Shown here: piece after piece, positions 57,770 through 64,000 of the stretch
Numbering within the stretch: the first letter of the stretch is position 1
Layout of the letters: the number at the start of each line of letters is the position of its first letter
DNA from: Pseudisothecium myosuroides
Lineage: Eukaryota; Streptophyta; Bryopsida; Hypnales; Lembophyllaceae
Assembly (NCBI GenBank): GCA_951799445.1
Contig: OX637287.1
Span: forward strand, 4,836,001-4,900,000
Reading direction: 5' to 3'
DNA: 64,000 nt
Notes under the pieces: model-generated
What the model was told of the DNA's origin: nothing
Databases searched by the model: none
Seen by the model: only the letters and a program-made list of their open reading frames with translations
Translations under genes and position numbers: made by a program

Positions 57770-58990
57770 AATTCATTAAAACTTTGAAATTCAATAACTT
57801 TCACATTGTAGTCTAAGAGATTACGTTCTTGGTACGAATAGAAAGCTTTATGCAAGAGTGCAAGGGCTTTGTTTTGTGGCGTTTGGACATGCAATGTAAA
57901 AGTTATAGTTTTTTTAGAAGAAAAGATAATTTAATTCAACTTTTTAAATTAAAAAAAATCCACAACTTTCACACCCTAGGTCCAAACGCCACTGTATAGG
58001 CACAAATAGAAAGCTTTATGCACGGAGTTCAAGGGATTTATTTAATGGCGTTTGGACATGCAAAGTGAAAGTTATAGTTTTTCCAAATAAAAAAGATTTT
58101 TCAATTCAATTGTTTTAATTCATAAAAAATTTGAAATTCAATTACTTTCACACCTTAGGTCAAAATGCCATGAAACAAAGTCTCTACATCCCTCCTTCCC
58201 AGGAGCTTTCCAACAGTGTTAAGAATGCCTTATGGTTTGTTACATCTCAGCGTGTCAAACAAACAAAACTAACTAACTAAATTAAGATATAGACTAGTGT
58301 GCCTTGTTCCTTTGCTTCACCCAAAATAAAAGTAAAAAAAAAATTAAAATTTGTAATTTGTAAAACTTTGAAATTCAATATCTCTTATGCACAAAGGAAT
58401 GCAAGAGCTTTGTTGTAGTATGAGAGGTTGCATTCTTGATACGAATAGAAAGCTTTATGCATGAAGGACTACAAAAGCTTTGATTTGTGGTGTTTGGACA
58501 TGCAATGTGAAAGTTATGGTTATTCTAAAATAAAAGATAATTTAATTCAATTTTTTTGGCCCAACGTAAATATAGTGATTGTTTATTTTGTTTTGTTTTG
58601 TTTGTTACGTTGAGATTTCCTAGACCGTGAGTCCTCCAATTACAAGCTTGGTATTGTCGGAAAGCTCTCGGCAAGGGAGGGTGCACAGGCTTTGTTTTGT
58701 GGCATTTAGACCTACAGTGGGATGTTATGGGTTTTTTTAGTTATTTTTGGTTCTAATAAATTTAGACAATTACTTTTACTTTTGTTTTGGCTATGGCAAC
58801 GGCACAGATCACTACGGTGTGGAAGTTATTGAATTTCAAAGTTTTTACAAATTTACAAATTGAACTAAATTATCTTTTTATTTTGGAAAAACCATGGCTC
58901 TTACATTGCATGTCCAAATATCACAAAACAAAGCCTTTGCACTCTTTTGTGCATAGGGCTTTCTATTTGTGCCAATTTTGTGGCGATTAG
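57770..58990. repeat. About 175-bp satellite-like repeat, block 1
   Basis: Units carry AATAACTTTCACA, a variable joint, GAATAGAAAGCTTTATGCA, AGTGCAAGGGCTTTGTTTTG, TGGCGTTTGGACATGCAATG and TGTGAAAGTTAT. The two ends of the unit are inverted, so each can form a hairpin. Some units are in reverse orientation. Confidence 0.75.
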
Positions 58991-59021
58991 ACCTATAGTG
59001 TGAAAGTTATGGATTTTTTAA

Positions 59022-59966
59022 CCCCTAAAGGCCTAAAGCCTTTTTTTATGCCAAAAAACACTCAAAACTGCCATTTCTATAGCAAAGAGTACAAAAATTT
59101 GAAAAATATTTTTTTTTTACATCTAACCATAGAATCTTACACCTAACTAGTACAAGAATATGTGGAATTTTTTTTAGAATTTTTGACCACACAGATTGCA
59201 AGATATCTACATTTAAAGTGAAAAAAACAAGTTTTTCAGCACATTGCGAGACTAGATTTTTTGACTTTAAACATTTTTAACTTAAAATTTTTGCACTACA
59301 GAGTTCTAAGCTTTAAATCTATATAGTAGAGAACTGAGTTGAGAGTCTAGGAAAAATAAATTTAAAAAAAAAAACTTAATTATCATTCTTAAAAAAATTG
59401 TTAAGTAGGAGTAGATACGAAATAGAAGGAAAATCTAAAATATTCATATATTTTAGATGGAATTAAAATGCACTAATCCCAATGGTGAGATTGTTCTAGC
59501 AAGTAAATTAAACCATGAATTTTATTTTTTTTGAAAAATTTGGAAAATTTGGAAAATTGCATTCAGAAATGAATCCTACAAGTTATTTTTTTTCAAGAAG
59601 ATGCTCTGACTACCCAAAAAACAAGAGTGTTCATAACTTTTTCATAACAAATTCAAATGAAATGAATCAAAGCTTTCCAAATAGACAAAAATATAATCTA
59701 TAAAAAAATATATATTAAAAAAAAAAAATTCAAATTTTTGCAAATTTCTTTTTGCTGCCCAGGTTGCCCCTCGTCCCCTGTTTTGAGTTTATTTGGTCAT
59801 AACTATTGTTCCCGAGCACCGATTGTGAAAAAAATTATATTCCCACAAAGCTTATCAGTTTTTCTATCTTTTAAAAAAGTCTCAAAAAATCATGACAAAA
59901 ATTCAGCCCGTAGGTACCTGCCCAAAATCCCATTTGTCCCCCAAAGGAACAACAAAACTTTAGGGG
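59022..59966 (+). mobile_element. Non-autonomous TTAA-flanked element, copy A (945 bp)
   Basis: The element begins CCCCTAAAGG and ends CTTTAGGGG, with TTAA immediately outside both ends (59018-59021 and 59967-59970). TTAA duplication with a C-rich inverted end is the hallmark of piggyBac and some Kolobok elements. There is no transposase. Related copies lie at 14186, 61745, 62127 and, inverted, 62938. Confidence 0.6.
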
Positions 59967-59989
59967 TTAAATTAAAAAATTGAATTGAA

Positions 59990-61745
59990 TTATCTTTTAT
60001 TTTGCAAAAACATAATTTTTCCATAATTCCATTGCATGTTCAAATGCCACAAAACAAAGCCCTTGCATTCCTTTGTGCATAGAGTTTTCTATTTGTACCA
60101 AGTACACAACCTCTCACACTACTCTTTGAAGGTTATTGAATTTCAAAGTTTTAATGAGTTAAAAAATTAAAAATTTGTTTTTACTTTTTTTTCATTATAA
60201 TGTGGCAATGGCACAAGATACGCTAGTCTAATTGAAGGTATAGACTAGAGTGGCCTATGCTAGTGCCATAACCAAAAGAAAAAAAATATTTTTTTTTAAT
60301 TTTTAATTCATTAAAACTTTGAAATTCAATAACATTCACACTGAGTGTGAGAGGTTGCATTCTTAGTACAGATAGAAAGCCTTTTGCACAAAAGAGTGCA
60401 AAGGCTTTGTTTTGTAGTGTTTGGACATGCAATGTGAAAGTTATGGTTTTTTCAAAATAATTTAAGATAATTCAATTCAATTTTTCACACCGTAGGTCCA
60501 AACGCCACGAAATTGGCATGAATAGAAAGGTTTATGCATGAAGGAGTGCAAGGGCTGGGTTTTGTGGCATTTGGACATGGGATGTGAAAGTTATGGATTT
60601 TCCAAAATAAAGGAAAATTTTATTCAATTTTTTAATTTATAAAAACTTTAAAATTCAATAACTTTCACACATCAAGTCCAAACGCCACAAAACAAAGTTC
60701 GTGCACTTCTATTCATGAAGAACTTTCTAATGGTACAAAGAATGATGTAGGAGGACTCACAGTTTGTTAGATCTCATTGTATCAAACAAAACAACACAAC
60801 CTTAAATAAAAATAAAAATAATTTTTTAATTCATTAAAACTTTGAAATTCAATAACTTTCACACCATAGTATGAGAGGTTGCATTCTTAGTACAAATAGA
60901 AAGCTCTATGCACAAAGGAATGTAAGGGCTTTGTTTCATGGCATTTGGACATGCCATGTGAAAATTATGCTTTTTTCAAAATAAAAGATAATTTAATTCA
61001 ATTTTTGAATTTAAAAAAAATCCATAACTTTCACACCCTAGGTCCAAACGCCACTAAATAGGCAAGAATAGAAGCTCTATGTATTAAAGAGTGCAAGAGC
61101 TTTGTTTTGTGGCATTTGTACACATGATGTCAAACTTACAAATTTTCTAAAATAAATGATAATTCAATTCAATTTTTGAATTCATAAAAAAGTTTTGAAA
61201 TTCAATAACTTTCACACGATAGGTCCAAATGCCACAAAACAAAGTCCTTGCACTCCTTTTTGCCAAGAGCTTTCCAATGGTATCAAGAATGTTGCTAGAT
61301 GCTTCACAGTTTCTTAGATCTCAACATATCAAACAAAACAAACAACCTACCTTGCCACAACCAAAATAAAAGTAAAAATTATTTTTAATTTTTTAATTTT
61401 TTAATTCATTAATAATACTTTAAAATTCAATAACTTTCACATTATAGTGTGAGAGTTTGCCGGTCCTTGGTACGAATAGAAAGTTTTGTGCACAAAGGAG
61501 TGCAAGGTCTTTATTTTGTGGCATTTGGACTTGCAATGTGAAAGTTATGTTTTTCCCAAAATAAAAAATAATTTAGTTCAAATTTTTTTTAGGAAAAAAT
61601 CCATCACTTTCACTTAAACACCATGAAAATTGGTAGGAATAGAAAGCTCTATGTATGAAGGACCGCAAAGGCTTTGTTTCATGACGTTTGGACATGCGAT
61701 GTTAAATTATGTTTTTTCAAAAATAAAAGATAATTTAATTCAATT
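59990..61745. repeat. About 175-bp satellite-like repeat, block 2
   Basis: This continues the family of block 1 after the inserted TTAA element. Unit starts are near 60330, 60486, 60657, 60850, 61023, 61205, 61428 and 61606, spaced about 155-225 bp. Confidence 0.75.
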
Positions 61746-62122
61746 ATAAAAGTTGCATTCAGAAAAGAATCCTACAAGTTATTTTTTCAAGAAGATGCTC
61801 TAATTGCCCAAAAAACAAGATTGTCCATAACTTTCTCATAACAAATCCAAATGGAATGAATCAAAGCTTTCCATGTAGACAAAAATATTAATTATTAGAA
61901 AAAAAATTTAAACTAAATATTTGAATTTTTGTCTTCCCTATTTTGAGCTTATTTGGGCATAACTTTTGTTCCTAGACATCAATTGAAAAAAAAATTATAT
62001 TCCCAAGAAGCTAATCAATTTTTTTATCTTCAAATTAAAAAAAAAATCAAGACAAAAATTGAGACCATAAGTACCTGCCCGAAATTGCATTTGTCCCTCG
62101 AAGGGACAATGGTCCTTTAGAG
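61746..62122 (+). repeat. TTAA element, right-half fragment
   Basis: GCATTCAGAAAAGAATCCTA onward matches the right half of copy A and ends GTCCTTTAGAGGTTAA. The left half is missing; it joins satellite block 2 directly. Confidence 0.6.
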
Positions 62123-62126
62123 GTTA

Positions 62127-62731
62127 AGCTTACACTATAGACTCATTGAGGTGTTGTAACCTTAATCTCCAAAGTCCCAAGGTCATTTTTCTATCAGAAA
62201 TTGCTCAAAACTGCCATTTCTGTTGCATTCATCCAAGAAAGCAAAAAAAACATTTTTTAAAGAATCTAACCATAGAATCTTGTACTTCACTTTTCTGAGA
62301 TCATGTGGTAAAAATTTCATCATATTTGACCGTACGCATTGGAAGATATTAGCATTCAAAGTTGGACAAAAAGTGTTTTTTTAAGAACATGCTTAGATTG
62401 CCCCCAAAACAAGATTGTCCATAATTTTCTTATAACTATTCCAAATGGAATGATTCAAAGCTTCACATGTAGACAAAAATATAATATTTTAGAAAAAAAT
62501 TTAAAAATTTGAATTTTAAATTTTTTTAAATTTTTTGTGTTGCTCGTTGAGTTCAATTCTAGGCTTTTTGTGGTATAACTTTTGTTCCCAAGAACCAATT
62601 GAAATAAAAATTATATTCCCATGAAGATAATCAATTTTTCTATCTTATGAGAAGTTTTACCAAAAATTGAGGTCATAGGAACTTGCCCGAAATTCATTTT
62701 GTCCCCCAAGGGGACAATGGGACTTTAGGGG
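62127..62731 (+). repeat. TTAA element, shortened copy B
   Basis: Ordered blocks CAAAACTGCCATTTCTGT, GATCATGTGGTAAAAATTTC and the end GGGACTTTAGGGG, followed by TTAA at 62732, match copy A. It is about 340 bp shorter and lacks the CCCCTAAAG left end. Confidence 0.55.
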
Positions 62732-62735
62732 TTAA

Positions 62736-62933
62736 CCCATAAACACTGCGGCTGATGTTTGGTGTTTGATAAGTGATAGAGAATCCTTCTAAATAGGACA
62801 GAAGTGCAGCTATTCATCTTTGGAATTTTGTTGTGAAAAGGGAGGTCTTCTATAGTAGTTTGACTTCCAATGAATGCTTTTGTATTTTTTAAGCCAATGA
62901 TTCCCACAATATCCAAAGGGGTGATTTCCATGG
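62736..62933 (+). repeat. Dispersed repeat D, copy 3
   Basis: It begins CCCATAAAC after a TTAA, contains GAGAATCCTTCTAAATAGGA and ends at the TTAA element inserted at 62934. Confidence 0.6.
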
Positions 62934-62937
62934 TTAA

Positions 62938-63836
62938 CCCCTAAAGGAGTTTTGTCCCTTTGGGGGACAAATGGGATTTCGGGCAAGTATCTACGGGCTG
63001 AAATTTTTTATTGATTTTTAAAAACTTATTTTGAAGATAGAAAATTGATAAGCTTTGTGGGAATATAATTTTTTTTCAATCAGTGCTCGGGAATAAAAGT
63101 TATGCCCAAATAAGCTCAAAACAGGGGACGAAGGGCAGCAAAAAAAATTTACAAAAATTTTAATTTTTTTTCTCATAGATTATATTTTTTTCTATATAAA
63201 AAGCTTTGATTCATTCCAATTGGATTTGTTATGAGAAAGTTATGGACAATTTTGTTTTTCGGGCAATTAGAGCATCTTCTTGAAAAAATAACTTGTAGGA
63301 TTCATTTTTGAATGCAATTTTTATAATTTTTCCCCCAAAAAAGGTTCCATATGGATTAGTTTGCTTGCTAGAACAATCTCACCATTGGAATTAGTTTATG
63401 TTAATTCTATTTCAGAGATATTAATAATTTAGATTTTCCTTCTATCTTATACCTACTTCTACTTAACAATTTTTTAAAGAATAAAAATTAAGTTTTTTTG
63501 AATTTTTTTTCACCTAGACTCTCAACTCAATTTTCCACTATAAAGATTTGACACTCAAAACTCTGTATTGCAAAAAAATTTAAGTTAAAAATGTTAAAAA
63601 TAAAAAAATCTAGCCCAACAATGTATTGAATAACTTGTTTTTTTCACTTTAAAAAGAGATATCTTGCAAGCTCTCTGGTCAAAAAATTTGAAATTTTTCC
63701 ACACATTTTCATACTAGTAAGGTGTAAGATCCTACAGCTAGATGTGAATTTAATTTTTTTTAATTTTTGCTATAGAAATGGCAGTTTTAAGTGTTTTTTG
63801 GCAGGAAAAAGGCCTTGGGCTTACAGGGGTTTATGG
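62938..63836 (-). mobile_element. TTAA-flanked element, copy C, inverted
   Basis: It starts CCCCTAAAGGAGTTTTGTCC after TTAA (62934-62937) and runs as the reverse complement of copy A to near TTAA at 63837-63840. The far end is imperfect (GGCCTTGGGCTTACAGGGG). Confidence 0.55.
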
Positions 63837-63840
63837 TTAA

Positions 63841-64000
63841 CCCATAAAGGCCACCACAACCATTTTCTAGTAGATGAATGGCAAAGAATCCTTCTATATA
63901 GAACATAAATGCAACTATTCATCCTCGAAATTTTGTGTGGAAAGGGGAGATCATGAACAGTAGTTTGACCTCCACTAAGTAAGCAGTTTTGTTTTTTTCG
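63841..64000 (+). repeat. Dispersed repeat D, copy 4 (cut by window end)
   Basis: It again begins CCCATAAA after TTAA, contains AAAGAATCCTTCTATATAGA and continues as in the other copies to the end of the window. Confidence 0.6.

Overview
This is a window of nuclear DNA from a land plant. The evidence is spliceosomal introns with GT-AG borders, two single-domain B3 DNA-binding genes (a plant-lineage fold), a SUVR-type SET-domain remnant, an actin remnant with a plant-like N-terminus, a Ty1/copia RNase H fragment, telo-box words near gene starts, and very dense MITE and foldback repeats. A non-seed plant such as a bryophyte would fit, but I cannot prove the clade. There are no prokaryotic operons, tRNA or rRNA genes or CRISPR arrays.

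Layout. 0-3.1 kb is a packed cluster of inverted-repeat elements. 3.1-9.3 kb is gene-poor; it holds an actin remnant (5.18-5.48 kb) and a hairpin MITE (6.53-6.76 kb). 9.8-13.8 kb holds a receptor-kinase-like transmembrane exon, a copia fragment, a candidate 1.9-kb solo LTR and a Gly/Tyr/Ser-rich exon. 16.1-18.3 kb is an unknown gene on the minus strand with one nonsense codon and a frame break. 18.6-22.9 kb carries an apparently intact coiled-coil/RING-H2 gene (RING A) and a B3 gene (B3 A). 23.2-28.2 kb is low-complexity DNA plus a second, inverted copy of the long LTR. 28.9-34.2 kb holds, on the minus strand, an unknown acidic small gene, a broken DDE/DUF7869-like gene (DDE A) and an unknown ORF. 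35.7-37.8 kb has a second B3 gene (B3 B) and a small unknown gene whose last exon is tandemly duplicated. 38-41 kb is tandem repeats. 41.0-43.0 kb is a second DDE-like copy (DDE B). 44.3-45.3 kb is an element with perfect terminal inverted repeats. 47.2-51.4 kb is a second RING gene (RING B) broken by two TAG codons. 52.2-54.4 kb holds remnants of a SUVR-type methyltransferase, a LysM exon and the small acidic gene. 54.4-64 kb is repeats: a 1.06-kb foldback element, a roughly 175-bp satellite-like array and several TTAA-flanked elements.

The most unusual feature is that three gene families each occur twice within 33 kb: RING-H2/coiled-coil, B3 and DDE/DUF7869-like. The two RING genes face inward from the outer edges and the other pairs lie between them in opposite orientation. 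The members of each pair are diverged but collinear. Intron positions are conserved in all three families. In each of the RING and DDE genes, the intron just before or after a main coding exon is filled with TGCTT- or CCTT-type tandem repeats. One RING copy and both DDE copies carry nonsense codons, so the set looks like an old duplicated block, or a cargo-bearing mobile element, in decay.
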